DNA of 64,000 nt from Rhizobacter terrae (GCF_003852895.1 NZ_QUSW01000011.1:124001-188000), one strand, 5' to 3'; positions 1 to 8,651 are shown, counted from the stretch's first letter. Made by a program: numbers and translations. Notes: a model not told the origin generated them from the sequence alone.

Positions 1-726
1 GGCGCCACCACCAACAGCGATGCCGGCGTCACCGACATCCGCAAGACTTACAAGACGCTGGAGGCCATGCAGCGGGAGGGCTTGCTGCTGCTGGTGCACG
101 GCGAAGTGACCGACCCGTCCATCGACATCTTCGACCGCGAGAAGGCCTTCATCGACACGCAGCTCATCCCGCTGCGCGCGGACTTCCCGGAGCTGAAGAT
201 CGTGGTCGAGCACATGACCACCAGGGATGCCGCCCAGTACGTGGCCGAAGCGGACAAGTTCACCGCCGCCACCATCACCGCGCACCACCTGCTCTACAAC
301 CGCAACGCCATCTTCACCGGCGGCATCCGTCCGCACTACTACTGCCTGCCGGTGCTCAAGCGCGAGGAGCACCGCGTCGCGCTGGTGAAGGCCGCCACCT
401 CCGGCAGCGACAAGTTCTTCCTCGGCACCGACAGCGCCCCGCATGCCTCGCACCTGAAGGAGCATGCGACGGGGTGCGCCGGCTGCTACACCGCGCTCAG
501 TGCGCTGGAGATGTATGCCGAGGCCTTCGACAACGCAGGCGCCCTTGACAAGCTCGAAGCCTTCGCCAGTCTCAACGGCCCGAAGTTCTATGGTTTGGCA
601 CCCAACCCCGGCAAGGTGACGCTGCGCAAGGAGTCGTGGACGCTGCCCGAATCCGTTCCCTTCGGCGAGGCCGAGCTCAAGCCCTTGCGCGGCGGCGAGA
701 CGCTGCCCTGGCGCGTCGTGGCCTGA
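1..726 (+). CDS. pyrC: Dihydroorotase, C-terminal part (5' truncated by window edge)
   Basis: This is the C-terminal 241 residues of dihydroorotase, which interconverts N-carbamoyl-aspartate and dihydroorotate in the cytosol during pyrimidine synthesis. The reading frame is open from base 1. Visible family signatures are the metal-ligand region LLVHGEVTD, the EHMTT strand and the segment LGTDSAPH near the C-terminus, which carries the catalytic Asp. E. coli-type (class II) PyrC is about 345 residues, so roughly 100 N-terminal residues including the first HxH metal site lie outside the window. The next gene, a LysR regulator, starts 22 nt after the stop on the same strand. No terminator is evident between them. 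Confidence 0.93.
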   Translation, partial: GATTNSDAGVTDIRKTYKTLEAMQREGLLLLVHGEVTDPSIDIFDREKAFIDTQLIPLRADFPELKIVVEHMTTRDAAQYVAEADKFTAATITAHHLLYNRNAIFTGGIRPHYYCLPVLKREEHRVALVKAATSGSDKFFLGTDSAPHASHLKEHATGCAGCYTALSALEMYAEAFDNAGALDKLEAFASLNGPKFYGLAPNPGKVTLRKESWTLPESVPFGEAELKPLRGGETLPWRVVA

Positions 727-748
727 CCCCCGTCGAGCCACGCACGGC

Positions 749-1621
749 ATGCGCATCCGCTACATCGAGATCTTCTACGCGGTGATGCAGTCTGGCACCG
801 TGAAGGGCGCGGCGCAGATGCTGCACATCACGCAGCCTGCGGCCACCCGGCTGCTGCAACAGGCCGAAGCGCACGTGGGCGTGCCGCTGTTCCAGCGCCT
901 GCGCGGCCGGCTCGTGCCCACGGCGGAAGCTCACCAGCTCTTCCCCGAGGTCGAGCAGCTGTACCTCAAGCTCGACACCGTGCGCCGCATGGCGGCCAAC
1001 CTGGGGCAGGACTCCGACTCGCTGCTGCGCGTGCTGTGCGTGCCCGGCCTCGCGCTCGAAGCGCTGCCCGGCGCGCTGCAGCGCTGGAGCCGCAAGCACG
1101 CGAAGGCGCGCCTGTCCCTGCGCACCCTGCATTCGCGGCAGATCGCCGACAGCCTGGCGCTGCGCGAAGCCGAAGTGGGCTTTGCCTTCGAGCCTTCCGC
1201 GCATCCCGCCTTGCTCAACCAGGCGATCGGGCATGGCCGCATCGTGTGCGTCGGCGCGGACCTCAAGGGCAGCGAAGTGCCGCTGGACGCACTGGCCAAG
1301 CATCCGCTGGTGGACCTCGACCCCGCCGATCCGCTGGGCCGCCTGCTGCATTCCGCCTTCATGGCGCACGGCATCGAGCCGAAGTCGCGCATCCTCGCGC
1401 ACAGCTACCACGCGGCCGTCGAGCTCGCGGCGCACGGCTTTGGCTGGGCGGTGCTGGACAACGTCACGGCCGACTACGCCAGCCGCCATCCGCAGCTGAA
1501 GGTGCTGCCGCTGGTGCCCGAGATTCCCGTGACCGTGTATGCGCTGCGCCCACGCGACCTGCCCGCCAGCGCCGCGGTGGACGACCTGATCGCGCAGATG
1601 CAGAAGGTGCTGCAGCGCTGA
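749..1621 (+). CDS. LysR family transcriptional regulator
   Basis: A 290-residue DNA-binding regulator. Residues 1-60 form the winged helix-turn-helix, seen in the segments GTVKGAAQMLHITQPAATR and VGVPLFQR. Residues from about 90 to the end are the periplasmic-binding-protein-like effector domain. Length is normal for the family. It is convergent with the substrate-binding protein gene that ends 6 nt downstream. LysR proteins often control nearby genes, so the amino-acid locus at 1.6-5.7 kb is a plausible target, but it is not transcribed divergently from this gene and the link is inference. The effector is not predictable from the sequence. Confidence 0.9.
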   Translation: MRIRYIEIFYAVMQSGTVKGAAQMLHITQPAATRLLQQAEAHVGVPLFQRLRGRLVPTAEAHQLFPEVEQLYLKLDTVRRMAANLGQDSDSLLRVLCVPGLALEALPGALQRWSRKHAKARLSLRTLHSRQIADSLALREAEVGFAFEPSAHPALLNQAIGHGRIVCVGADLKGSEVPLDALAKHPLVDLDPADPLGRLLHSAFMAHGIEPKSRILAHSYHAAVELAAHGFGWAVLDNVTADYASRHPQLKVLPLVPEIPVTVYALRPRDLPASAAVDDLIAQMQKVLQR

Positions 1622-1627
1622 GGCGGC

Positions 1628-2512
1628 TCAGTTCGGCACGAAGTCCGTCGGGTACTTCAACGAGTCCGACAGCAGATGCGGCATGCGCATGTCCAGGTTG
1701 ATGCCCTTGGGCGGGATCGGCTGCGTGAACCAGCGCCGGTACATCTGCTGCAGTTCTCCGCTGGCGATCAGCCGGCGCATCTCGGTGTCGATGAGCTTCT
1801 TCAGCGCTGCGTCGCCTCGCGCGAAGGCGATGGCATAGGGCTCGATGGTCATCGGCTTGCCGATGACCTTGAGCGCCGACGGATCCGTTGCGCTGGCCCG
1901 CAGGCCGTACAGCAGCACGTCGTCCATCGCGAACCCATCGACCTGGCCGGACTGCACCCAGGCCACGCCCTCGGCATGGTCGCGCGACGGCACGATCTTC
2001 AGCTTCACGCCCTTGAGGTCTGCCTCGCGCGCCAGCGACTGGATGTTGGTGGTGCCGCTGGTCGATGCGACGGTGCGGCCTTCGAGGTCCTCGATGCGCT
2101 CCCAGGACCGCGAGGACAGCACCATCAGCCGCGATGCGGCGATGAAATGCGGGATGGTGAAGGCCACGCGCTCACGCCGTGCGGCAGTGTTGGTGGTCGA
2201 GCCGCATTCCATGTCGGCCTCGCCGCGTTCGAGCACCTCGAAGCGCGTGGACGAGGTGACGGGCTTGTACTCGATGCGCCAGGCCTTCAGCGCCAGCTGC
2301 TTCGCGATGGCTTCCGACAGCTTCAGGCACACGTCCACGCTGTAGCCCACGGCCTGCCCCTGTGACAGGTACGACAGCGGAATGGACGCCTCCCGGTGTG
2401 CGATGACGATCACGCCGCGCTGGCGGATGCGCTCCAGCGTGTCTGCCGATGCCGATGAGGCGGCGGCCAGTGCGAACGCGAGGGCCGCATGGCGAAAGAG
2501 GAACCCGGGCAT
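1628..2512 (-). CDS. Amino-acid ABC transporter substrate-binding protein (SBP family 3)
   Basis: A 294-residue periplasmic solute-binding protein. It has a short signal peptide ending near ASSASADT, followed by the family-3 start LERIRQRGVIVIAHR. Later comes MECGSTTNTAARRERV, the ligand-loop motif of glutamate/aspartate-type binding proteins. It is clearly paralogous to the protein at 3997-4905: both share the GSTTN motif, the SGTTN/TGTTN loop, DDVLLYGL/DDILLYGL, and a PIPPKG/PIPPRG C-terminal segment. It lies 13 nt downstream of the DadA-like gene and is presumably co-transcribed with it. No permease or ATPase gene is adjacent, so it must use a transporter encoded elsewhere or act in sensing. 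Confidence 0.88.
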   Translation of the reverse strand: MPGFLFRHAALAFALAAASSASADTLERIRQRGVIVIAHREASIPLSYLSQGQAVGYSVDVCLKLSEAIAKQLALKAWRIEYKPVTSSTRFEVLERGEADMECGSTTNTAARRERVAFTIPHFIAASRLMVLSSRSWERIEDLEGRTVASTSGTTNIQSLAREADLKGVKLKIVPSRDHAEGVAWVQSGQVDGFAMDDVLLYGLRASATDPSALKVIGKPMTIEPYAIAFARGDAALKKLIDTEMRRLIASGELQQMYRRWFTQPIPPKGINLDMRMPHLLSDSLKYPTDFVPN

Positions 2513-2525
2513 GTCGTGTCTCCGG

Positions 2526-3785
2526 CTACGGGCCTGGACGCAGGCCCTGGTCGATGAGGCTGCAAAGCCGGGCCGCGGCGCCGAAGGACAGCGTCTGCCC
2601 CAGCGCGCCGTGGCCGGCGTTGATGAACACGTTGGGCCACGCGCGCGCGGCGCCGATCACCGGCAGCCCCGTGGGCGTGGCGGGGCGCAGGCCGGCCCAG
2701 GGGTGGATGTCGGCCGGGCGGTCGATCACGCCGAAGCAGTGGTGCGTGGCATCCAGCAACTGCTCGATGCGGCCGGCATCGATGCGCAGGTCATGCCCTA
2801 CCAGCTCGGCCATGCCGGCCACGCGGAGTCGCCGGTCCGCCCCGTCGCCCAGCGGTGCGAACACGACCTTGCGGGCGCTGTCGGTGATGCTGTGGGTCGG
2901 GCAATGCGCAAGCGATGCAGCCGGCAACTCGATGCTGTAGCCCTTGAGCGGAGCAACCGGCAGGTGAGTGTCCAGCGGGCGCAGCAGCGCCGGTGCATTC
3001 ACGCCGTTGGCAACGACGAAGCCATCGGCGCCGAGGTGCGAAGCCAGGCCGTCCGCATCCTCGGCCAGCAGGGCCACGGCGCGCGTGCGGGTTGTCTTCC
3101 ATCGCAGCGCGCGTGTTCGCCAGCGGGCCTCGAAACGAGGATGGCCCCGCACGTCGTGCAGGAGCTGCCGGCAGACCATCGCGCAATCCGCCACCTCCTC
3201 GCCGGGCGTGAGCACGCCGCCGGCGAGCGGCGCGCGGTCCGCGCGCAAGGCGGGTTCGATGTCCACGCATTGCGATGCATCGCACAGCTGCTGGGGCGGC
3301 CCCCAGGCGGCCTGCGCTGCCAGTTGCCGCTGCGCGGCCTCCCAAGAACGCGCGTCGCGGTAGAGCACGAGCTTGCCGTTGCGCTGGAAGTGGATCTGCG
3401 CATCGGCATGGCGCGAGCGCCACTGCGTGAACTGCTGCTGGCTGGTCCGCGCGAGTTCGAGCAGGCCGCGCGTCGTCGCCATGGCCTGGCGGCTGTTGCA
3501 GGCCCACAGGAAGCGCAGGCACCACCGCCAGATGGCCGGCGACAGGCCGGGCCGAAACCGCAGCGGCGACTGCCGGTCGAGCAGCAGCGACGGCAGCGAG
3601 CGCAGGGTGTCCGCGGATGCGAGCGGCGCGACGAAGGCATAGCTCATCTGCGCGCCGTTGCGATGGCTGGTGCCCGATGCCGGCCCGCTGGCACTGTCGA
3701 TCAGCGTGACGTGGTGGCCGGCCTCCAGCAGCGCATGCGCGCTGGTCAACCCGATGATGCCTGCCCCGACCACGACGATGTGCAT
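2526..3785 (-). CDS. dadA: DadA-like D-amino-acid dehydrogenase (FAD-dependent, DAO family)
   Basis: A 419-residue flavoprotein of the DAO superfamily, resembling the small subunit of D-amino-acid dehydrogenase, which oxidatively deaminates D-amino acids at the inner membrane. The N-terminus MHIVVVGAGIIGLTSA is a textbook Rossmann FAD-binding GxGxxG site. The C-terminal PWAGLRPATPTGLPVIG segment is the second FAD/substrate signature. The start at 3785 is chosen because the beta-strand and GxGxxG motif begin immediately there; an upstream in-frame ATG at 3881 would add 32 non-conserved residues across the promoter region. With the racemase and two glutamate-type binding proteins it suggests a D-/L-amino-acid uptake and catabolism locus. 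The symbol is given for family resemblance; substrate preference is unknown. Confidence 0.82.
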   Translation of the reverse strand: MHIVVVGAGIIGLTSAHALLEAGHHVTLIDSASGPASGTSHRNGAQMSYAFVAPLASADTLRSLPSLLLDRQSPLRFRPGLSPAIWRWCLRFLWACNSRQAMATTRGLLELARTSQQQFTQWRSRHADAQIHFQRNGKLVLYRDARSWEAAQRQLAAQAAWGPPQQLCDASQCVDIEPALRADRAPLAGGVLTPGEEVADCAMVCRQLLHDVRGHPRFEARWRTRALRWKTTRTRAVALLAEDADGLASHLGADGFVVANGVNAPALLRPLDTHLPVAPLKGYSIELPAASLAHCPTHSITDSARKVVFAPLGDGADRRLRVAGMAELVGHDLRIDAGRIEQLLDATHHCFGVIDRPADIHPWAGLRPATPTGLPVIGAARAWPNVFINAGHGALGQTLSFGAAARLCSLIDQGLRPGP

Positions 3786-3885
3786 GACGCTTGTGACCCC
3801 CGAAACCGATGGAGTCATTCTGGGAAGCGGCGTGCATCCGGTCGATTGCCGAACTCGACATGGGGCATGCCCTGCTTGCATGCGA

Positions 3886-3900
3886 TGCCCTCAGGGCATA
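3886..3900. promoter_or_regulatory. Perfect palindrome in divergent promoter region
   Basis: The 15-nt perfect palindrome ATGCCCTCAGGGCAT sits between the divergent dadA-like gene (starting 3785) and the binding-protein gene (starting 3997). Dyad symmetry and position make it a candidate operator for a regulator of the amino-acid locus. No protein is known to bind it; the function is inferred. Confidence 0.4.
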
Positions 3901-3934
3901 CATCGTGGCGTCTTTGACAATTTCCCTCGCCGCC

Positions 3935-3950
3935 AAGTCTGCCTAGACTT
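3935..3950. promoter_or_regulatory. Inverted repeat upstream of glutamate-type binding protein
   Basis: A 6-bp inverted repeat with a 4-nt spacer, AAGTCTGCCTAGACTT, lies 47 nt before the start codon at 3997. A TTGACA hexamer sits upstream at 3914-3919, but no good -10 is found at the usual 16-18 nt spacing. The dyad is a second candidate operator in this divergent region. Confidence 0.35.
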
Positions 3951-3996
3951 CGCCACGTTCAATCCATGGTCTTCTCCCTCTGAAAGGAAGCCGTTC

Positions 3997-4905
3997 ATGA
4001 CACAGCACGCGCACACCTCTGCATCCCTCGTCCTTGCTGCCGCGCTGTGCGCGGGCTTCGTCCCTGCCGCGCTGGCGCAGGGGACGGCGCCCACGCTGGC
4101 CAAGGTGGCCGAGACCGGCAGCATCACTGTCAGCTACCGCGAATCCTCGGTGCCCTTCAGCTACCTCGACGGCACCAAGCCCGTGGGCTTCGCGGTGGAC
4201 CTGTGCTCGCACATCGTCGACGTGGTGAAGACCAGGCTCAAGAAGCCCGACCTCAAGGTGCAGATGCAGGCCGTGACCTCTGCCAACCGCATCCCGCTGG
4301 TAATGAACGGCACCGTGGACCTGGAGTGCGGCTCCACCACCAACAACTCCGTGCGCCGCGAGCAGGTGGAGTTCACCATCAACCACTTCTACACCGGCAC
4401 GCGGCTGCTGACGAAGAAGACCTCGGGCATCAAGAACTGGGCGGACCTCAAGGGCAAGAAGGTGTCCACCACCACGGGCACCACCAACTTCCAGGTGCTG
4501 CGCAAGTACAACGTGGACAACAAGCTCGACCTGGACGTGCTGCCGGGCAAGGACCACGCCGACTCCGCGCTGCTGGTGGAGTCCGACCGCGCGGTGGCCT
4601 TCGCGATGGATGACATCCTGCTGTACGGCCTGGCCGCCAACGCGAAGAACCCCGCGGAATGGACGGTGGTGGGTGACGCGCTGCAGGTCGAGCCGTACGC
4701 CATCATGCTGCGCAAGAACGATCCGGAGTTCAAGAAGGTGGTGGACGACGCGATGGTCGCGATGATGAAGTCGGGCGAGTTCGAGCGCCTGTACAAGAAG
4801 TGGTTCCTGTCGCCCATCCCTCCGCGCGGCACGAACCTGAACGTGCCCATGAGCGACGCCCTGCGCCAGAACGTGAGCAGCCCCAACGACAAGCCGGCGC
4901 TTTGA
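3997..4905 (+). CDS. Glutamate/aspartate-type ABC transporter substrate-binding protein
   Basis: A 302-residue periplasmic binding protein of SBP family 3, resembling GltI. The signal peptide runs to about residue 28 (LPAALAQ-like end), then LAKVAETGSITVSYRESSVPFSYLD opens lobe 1 (shown in part). Ligand-site motifs include LECGSTTNN and TTTGTTNFQ. The start at 3997 follows a purine-rich ribosome site, GAAAGGAAG. Its stop codon overlaps the racemase start by one base (TGATG), so the two are translationally coupled. It is a close paralogue of the protein at 1628-2512 on the other arm of the divergon. No membrane components of a transporter are nearby. Confidence 0.88.
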   Translation: MTQHAHTSASLVLAAALCAGFVPAALAQGTAPTLAKVAETGSITVSYRESSVPFSYLDGTKPVGFAVDLCSHIVDVVKTRLKKPDLKVQMQAVTSANRIPLVMNGTVDLECGSTTNNSVRREQVEFTINHFYTGTRLLTKKTSGIKNWADLKGKKVSTTTGTTNFQVLRKYNVDNKLDLDVLPGKDHADSALLVESDRAVAFAMDDILLYGLAANAKNPAEWTVVGDALQVEPYAIMLRKNDPEFKKVVDDAMVAMMKSGEFERLYKKWFLSPIPPRGTNLNVPMSDALRQNVSSPNDKPAL

Positions 4906-5690
4906 TGGACGGCGCCGTGGTGGGTGTGCTGGGTGGCATGGGGCCGGCAGCGACGGTGGACTTCTTCGCCAAGCTGGTCGCCGGCACGCCCGCCTCGCGC
5001 GACCAGGACCACCTGCCCGTGCTGGTGCACTCGGTGCCGCAGATCCCGGACCGCAGCGACTCGTTCCTGCATGGCGCGCCGTCGCCCGAGCCCCTGCTCG
5101 TGGCCTTCGCCAGGCGATTGCAGGCCAGCGGCGCGGCGGTCATCGTGATGCCGTGCAACACCGCGCACCTGTGGCACCAGGCGGTGGCGTCGGCGGTGGA
5201 TGTGCCGGTGCTGCACATCGTCGATCCGGTCATCGAAGCCCTGAAGCATTTCATGGGCGGCCGGCAGGCCTTGCGGGTGGGACTGCTCGGTACCACGGCG
5301 ACAGTCGAATCGGGTCTGTACCCGTCACGCAGCGAATCGCAAGGCGTGCCGGGCCTGCAATGGATGGTGCCCACGTTCGACGAGCAGCGTGATCTCGTGG
5401 CCCGCGGCATCGCGGCCGTGAAGGCCGGGGATGCCGACCAGGGCCGCGTGCTGCTGCGTGCCGCGGCCAGTGCCCTGGTGGCGCGTGGCGCGCAGGCGGT
5501 GGTGCAGGCCTGCACCGAGATCCCGCTGGTGCTGGGCCACGAGGCCTTGCCCGTGCCCGCCTTCGACGCCACGCAACTGCTGGCCGACGCCACCGTCGCG
5601 TGGGCCTTGCGTCATCGCCTCAGCGCGACGGTGCACTCGCACCCGGAGGCGGAGGCATGTTCGCCGGCCGGGCGGCCAGCACGCCATTGA
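4905..5690 (+). CDS. Aspartate/glutamate racemase family protein
   Basis: A 261-residue member of the cofactor-independent Asp/Glu racemase family, which interconverts L and D forms using two cysteines. The N-terminal GVLGGMGPAATVDFF and the first catalytic-cysteine motif MPCNTAH are clear. The second cysteine appears in QACTEIPLVLG. The start is fixed by the TGATG overlap with the preceding binding-protein gene. With the DadA-like dehydrogenase this suggests import, racemisation and oxidation of acidic or related amino acids. Substrate is not certain: family members also act on aspartate, glutamate or hydantoins. The 3' end overlaps the opposite-strand small gene at 5620-5904 by about 70 nt. 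Confidence 0.88.
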   Translation: MDGAVVGVLGGMGPAATVDFFAKLVAGTPASRDQDHLPVLVHSVPQIPDRSDSFLHGAPSPEPLLVAFARRLQASGAAVIVMPCNTAHLWHQAVASAVDVPVLHIVDPVIEALKHFMGGRQALRVGLLGTTATVESGLYPSRSESQGVPGLQWMVPTFDEQRDLVARGIAAVKAGDADQGRVLLRAAASALVARGAQAVVQACTEIPLVLGHEALPVPAFDATQLLADATVAWALRHRLSATVHSHPEAEACSPAGRPARH

Positions 5691-5904
5691 TCGTCTCGCA
5701 GGTGCCGGTCACCGTCTCGCCACGGCGGCCGGTGAAACTCACGCTGGCGCCGGCCGTCTTGCCCTTGCAGGCGGCGATGGCCTCGGGCGGCGGGCCGCGG
5801 TGGTGCGGAGGCGGCGGTTCGTCGCCGGCGCGGGCCAGTGACGAGACCAGTGCGACGGCCCCGAGGGCCAGCAGGCGGAGGTGAAGGGTCATGATGGTGT
5901 TCAT
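5620..5904 (-). CDS. Small exported hypothetical protein
   Basis: A 94-residue protein, not recognised. The first about 26 residues form a signal peptide ending at SLARAGDE. It is followed by a proline/histidine-rich stretch, a core with two cysteines (ACKGK and GTCET) that could form a disulfide, and a proline-rich tail. The order, export signal then short Cys-pair domain, is that of a small periplasmic protein. It overlaps the 3' end of the racemase gene tail-to-tail. An alternative start at 5892 is possible. Confidence 0.55.
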   Translation of the reverse strand: MNTIMTLHLRLLALGAVALVSSLARAGDEPPPPHHRGPPPEAIAACKGKTAGASVSFTGRRGETVTGTCETINGVLAARPANMPPPPGASAPSR

Positions 5905-6019
5905 TCGAAACGCAGGTTGATCTGCGCCTCGAATGCTCCAGGCCCCGGGTGTCCGCCGTTTGTCCGGTCTTTGTCAGGGCCGACACATCGCCAGATCCCC
6001 GCCCATGGCTGTCCGCGCT

Positions 6020-6628
6020 TCAGCTGATGAGACCTTCGGCGCGCATTGCCGCCTGCACCGCGGGGCGCTCGCTCGTCTGCTTGAGCGCGCGCTGCAGGTG
6101 CCTCAGATCGGCGATGTCCAGGTTCACGAACTTCGACCAGCCGGCGATGGCGAAGAGGTAGGCATCGGCCACCGTGAACGCATCGCCCGTGAGGTGCTGG
6201 AAGTCGCTCAGGCGCGAGTCGATCCATTCGAACTTCTTGCGCAGCGCGGCGGAGAAGACGGCCTTGCCCGCGGCATCCATCGCCGGGTTGAACAGCGGCG
6301 AGAAGGACTTGTGCATTTCCGAGGTGAGGAAGTTCTGCCACTCCATCACGCGGTAGCGCGCCAGCGTGCCGGCGGCGGGCAGCAGCGTGGTGCTGCCGGC
6401 CTGATCGGCCACGTACTGGCAGATGACCGGGCCTTCGGACAGCACCTGGCCGTCGTCCAGTTGCAGCAGCGGCACCTGGCCCTTGGTGGTGATGCCGTAG
6501 AAGTCGGTGCCCGCGGCGGTGGTGTGTTTGGCGAGGTCCACCTTCTCCAGCGTGAAGGGCAGGCCGGCTTCGCGCAGCACGATGTGCGGGGCGAGCGAAC
6601 AGGCGCCGGGGGAGAAATAGAGCTTCAT
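6020..6628 (-). CDS. Glutathione S-transferase family protein
   Basis: A 202-residue cytosolic GST of the bacterial beta type. The N-terminal thioredoxin fold begins MKLYFSPGACSLAPHIVLRE; the cysteine and serine after PGA match the beta-class glutathione-binding region. GQVPLLQLDDG carries the cis-proline, and LSEGPVICQYVAD is the gamma-glutamyl contact. The all-alpha domain follows. The start at 6628 is preceded by GAAAGG; the longer in-frame extension reads through the divergent LysR gene and is rejected. It is transcribed divergently from that LysR gene, which is a plausible regulator. Likely role is detoxification of electrophiles; the substrate is unknown. Confidence 0.9.
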   Translation of the reverse strand: MKLYFSPGACSLAPHIVLREAGLPFTLEKVDLAKHTTAAGTDFYGITTKGQVPLLQLDDGQVLSEGPVICQYVADQAGSTTLLPAAGTLARYRVMEWQNFLTSEMHKSFSPLFNPAMDAAGKAVFSAALRKKFEWIDSRLSDFQHLTGDAFTVADAYLFAIAGWSKFVNLDIADLRHLQRALKQTSERPAVQAAMRAEGLIS

Positions 6629-6733
6629 GCGAGACCTTTCGAGGGGGTGTGAATCGATGCTGCGAATCCTATTCATCACACCAGCCTGCACAAATATGGA
6701 ATCATTCACTTGATAACTTACATGGCGTAAACA

Positions 6734-7657
6734 ATGGCACGTGACTTCGATGACCTGATGCTGGGCAGCATCGAGCTGTTCTGCCTGTGTGCCGAGAAGC
6801 AGGGCTTCACCGCGGCGGCCCATGCGGCGGGACTCACGCCGGCGGCGGTGAGCCGTTCGGTGTCGCGGCTGGAAGGCCGGCTGGGCGTGAAGCTGTTTAC
6901 CCGCACCACGCGGCAGGTGCGGCTCACCGAAGGCGGGCGGGCCTACTTCGAGAAATGCCGGCAGGCGCTGGGCCAACTGGTGGAGGCCGAGCGCGAGGTG
7001 ACCGGGCAGCAGGTCGTGCCCTCGGGCACCTTGCGCATCAGCGTGCCCACTTCCTACGGGCATCTGCGCGTGCTGCCGCTGCTGCCGGACTTCCATGTGC
7101 AGTACCCCGAGGTCAAGGTCGAGGTGCAGGTGGCCAACCGCAACGTGGACTTCACCTCCGAGAATTTCGACCTCGCCATCCGAGCCCGCGTGCTGCCCGA
7201 TTCCGGGCTGGTGGCGCGCCTGCTGGAAGAGAGCGAGCTAGTGGTCGTGGCCACGCCGGGCTACCTGCGCAAGCGCGGCACACCCAGGCGCATCGCCGAC
7301 CTGGCCCAGCACGACTGCATCCAGTTCGTGCTGCCCAGCAGCGGCCTGCCCATGCAATGGCTGCTGATCGAGGATGGTCAACCGCAGGAGGTGGCGACCA
7401 CCGGCACCTTCACCTGTTCGGACGATGTGCTGGGCGGCGTCACCTTGTGCCGCCACGGCGCAGGTCTTCTGCAGACCTTCCGCTACGCCGTGCAGCGCGA
7501 CCTGGAAGAGGGGCGGCTCAAGGAGGTGCTGAAGACCCATGCTGGCGGCACCAGGCCTTTCTCGGTTGTGTACCCCGGCCACCGGCACATGCCGCTGCGG
7601 GTGCGGGTGTTCATCGACTTCCTCGTGGCTCGGCTGTCGAAGAAGAGGCGGGCATGA
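6734..7657 (+). CDS. LysR family transcriptional regulator
   Basis: A 307-residue LysR protein. The helix-turn-helix is in residues 1-65 (FTAAAHAAGLTPAAVSRSVSR, shown in part), and the C-terminal effector domain starts near residue 95. It belongs to the group with the motif GxLRISVPTSYG after the linker helix, common for regulators of single efflux or detoxification genes. It is divergent from the GST gene across a 105-nt AT-richer spacer containing TACATGGCGTAA-like sequence. Its stop overlaps the start of the DUF3025 gene by 4 nt (ATGA), so these are co-translated. Confidence 0.9.
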   Translation: MARDFDDLMLGSIELFCLCAEKQGFTAAAHAAGLTPAAVSRSVSRLEGRLGVKLFTRTTRQVRLTEGGRAYFEKCRQALGQLVEAEREVTGQQVVPSGTLRISVPTSYGHLRVLPLLPDFHVQYPEVKVEVQVANRNVDFTSENFDLAIRARVLPDSGLVARLLEESELVVVATPGYLRKRGTPRRIADLAQHDCIQFVLPSSGLPMQWLLIEDGQPQEVATTGTFTCSDDVLGGVTLCRHGAGLLQTFRYAVQRDLEEGRLKEVLKTHAGGTRPFSVVYPGHRHMPLRVRVFIDFLVARLSKKRRA

Positions 7658-8409
7658 GTTTCTGGCGCGAGATCGATTGGGGGCGGCCGTGGCTGGCGCC
7701 TTATCGCGGCCATGGTGAAGCGGTGTGCGCTGCACTGGAGCGTGGATGCAGCGTGGCCGAAGCGCTCAATGGCTGTGCTCCCGTGGCTGTGCTGTGGGCG
7801 GGCCGGTTGCGCTTCGTCGCCCAGCATGAGCTGCCCGAAGGCGAGGCCTATGAAGCCTTCATCCACCGCACGGCTTGTGTGCCGACGCGGGACAACCTGC
7901 ACGACCTCTTCAACGGGCTGGTGTGGTTGAGCTTTCCGCGCATCAAGCAGCGCTTGAACGAATTGCAGGCGGCGGAGATCGCGAAGACAGGCGTGCAGGC
8001 CTGGCGCGGCAGCCTGCGCGATGCGCTGACGCTGTTCGATGAGAACGCCGCGCTGTGGCGGGCAAGCGATGAGCTGCGCGAGGCCTTGCGCCTGCGCGAC
8101 TGGCCGTCGCTGTTCGTGCGTCGGCGTGAGGCTTGGGCGTCTGCGAGCCTCATCCTGTTCGGCCATGCCTTGCTGGAAAAGCTCGTGCATCCGCGGGCTG
8201 CGATCACGGCCCACGTGTGGGCCATGCCGCCTGGCACGACGGACGATGAATTCATCGACGCATCGCTGAACGAAGCGAGCCTTCGCGCCAAGCCGTGGCT
8301 GCCCATGCCGGTGCTGGGCGTGCCCGGGTGGTGGGCGGCCAATGAGGATGCAGGCTTCTACGACGATGCCAGCGTGTTCCGTCCCGACAGGACATTCAGT
8401 CCGCCTTGA
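7654..8409 (+). CDS. DUF3025 domain-containing protein
   Basis: A 251-residue cytosolic protein matching the proteobacterial DUF3025 family by its overall pattern: FHRTACVPTR-like segment (FIHRTACVPTRDNLHDLFN), the conserved LVWLSFPRIK stretch, and a C-terminal PVLGVPGWW motif. No catalytic role is known for the family. The start overlaps the LysR stop by 4 nt. Length is typical. It converges on the minus-strand cysteine-rich unit, overlapping the end of the small gene at 8396. Confidence 0.8.
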   Translation: MSFWREIDWGRPWLAPYRGHGEAVCAALERGCSVAEALNGCAPVAVLWAGRLRFVAQHELPEGEAYEAFIHRTACVPTRDNLHDLFNGLVWLSFPRIKQRLNELQAAEIAKTGVQAWRGSLRDALTLFDENAALWRASDELREALRLRDWPSLFVRRREAWASASLILFGHALLEKLVHPRAAITAHVWAMPPGTTDDEFIDASLNEASLRAKPWLPMPVLGVPGWWAANEDAGFYDDASVFRPDRTFSPP

Positions 8410-8641
8410 CGAAGAACCGCGACCCCAGCAGCGCCTGCGCGTCGCCCGCTTCCACATGCTGCTGCGCGTTCTCGCCATCGAACCGATACATCCGCCCCGT
8501 GTTCACCCCGCGGATCGTCACCGGCGTCTGCGCCCGGTAGCGCACCAGCACCCGGGCCATCGTGCGGTCGGGCACCTCGCCCGGACGCGATGCCGCCGTC
8601 GCCTGGCGCAGCGTGGCGCGTCCTTGTCCACAACATCCCAT
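8396..8641 (-). CDS. Small protein with Gly-Cys-Cys N-terminus, unrecognised
   Basis: An 81-residue protein that I do not recognise. It begins MGCCGQGR. A basic region with VLVRYRAQTPVTIRG and a short beta-rich C-terminus (GRMYRFDGEN) follow. The start at 8641 is chosen because GAGGAG lies six bases upstream; an ATG two codons earlier would abut that site. It is the third gene of a minus-strand unit behind the 794-residue cysteine-rich protein and the DUF1360-like membrane protein. Gaps are 4-10 nt, so one transcript is likely. The N-terminal Cys pair and C-terminal strands could suit a small structural or metal-binding subunit, but this is speculation. Confidence 0.6.
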   Translation of the reverse strand: MGCCGQGRATLRQATAASRPGEVPDRTMARVLVRYRAQTPVTIRGVNTGRMYRFDGENAQQHVEAGDAQALLGSRFFVKAD

Positions 8642-8651
8642 GCTCATCTCC

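Noticed and set aside
3914-3949. TTGACA ... TAGACT as a sigma-70 promoter
   Set aside because: The spacer is 24 nt, too long for sigma-70, so only the dyads were listed.
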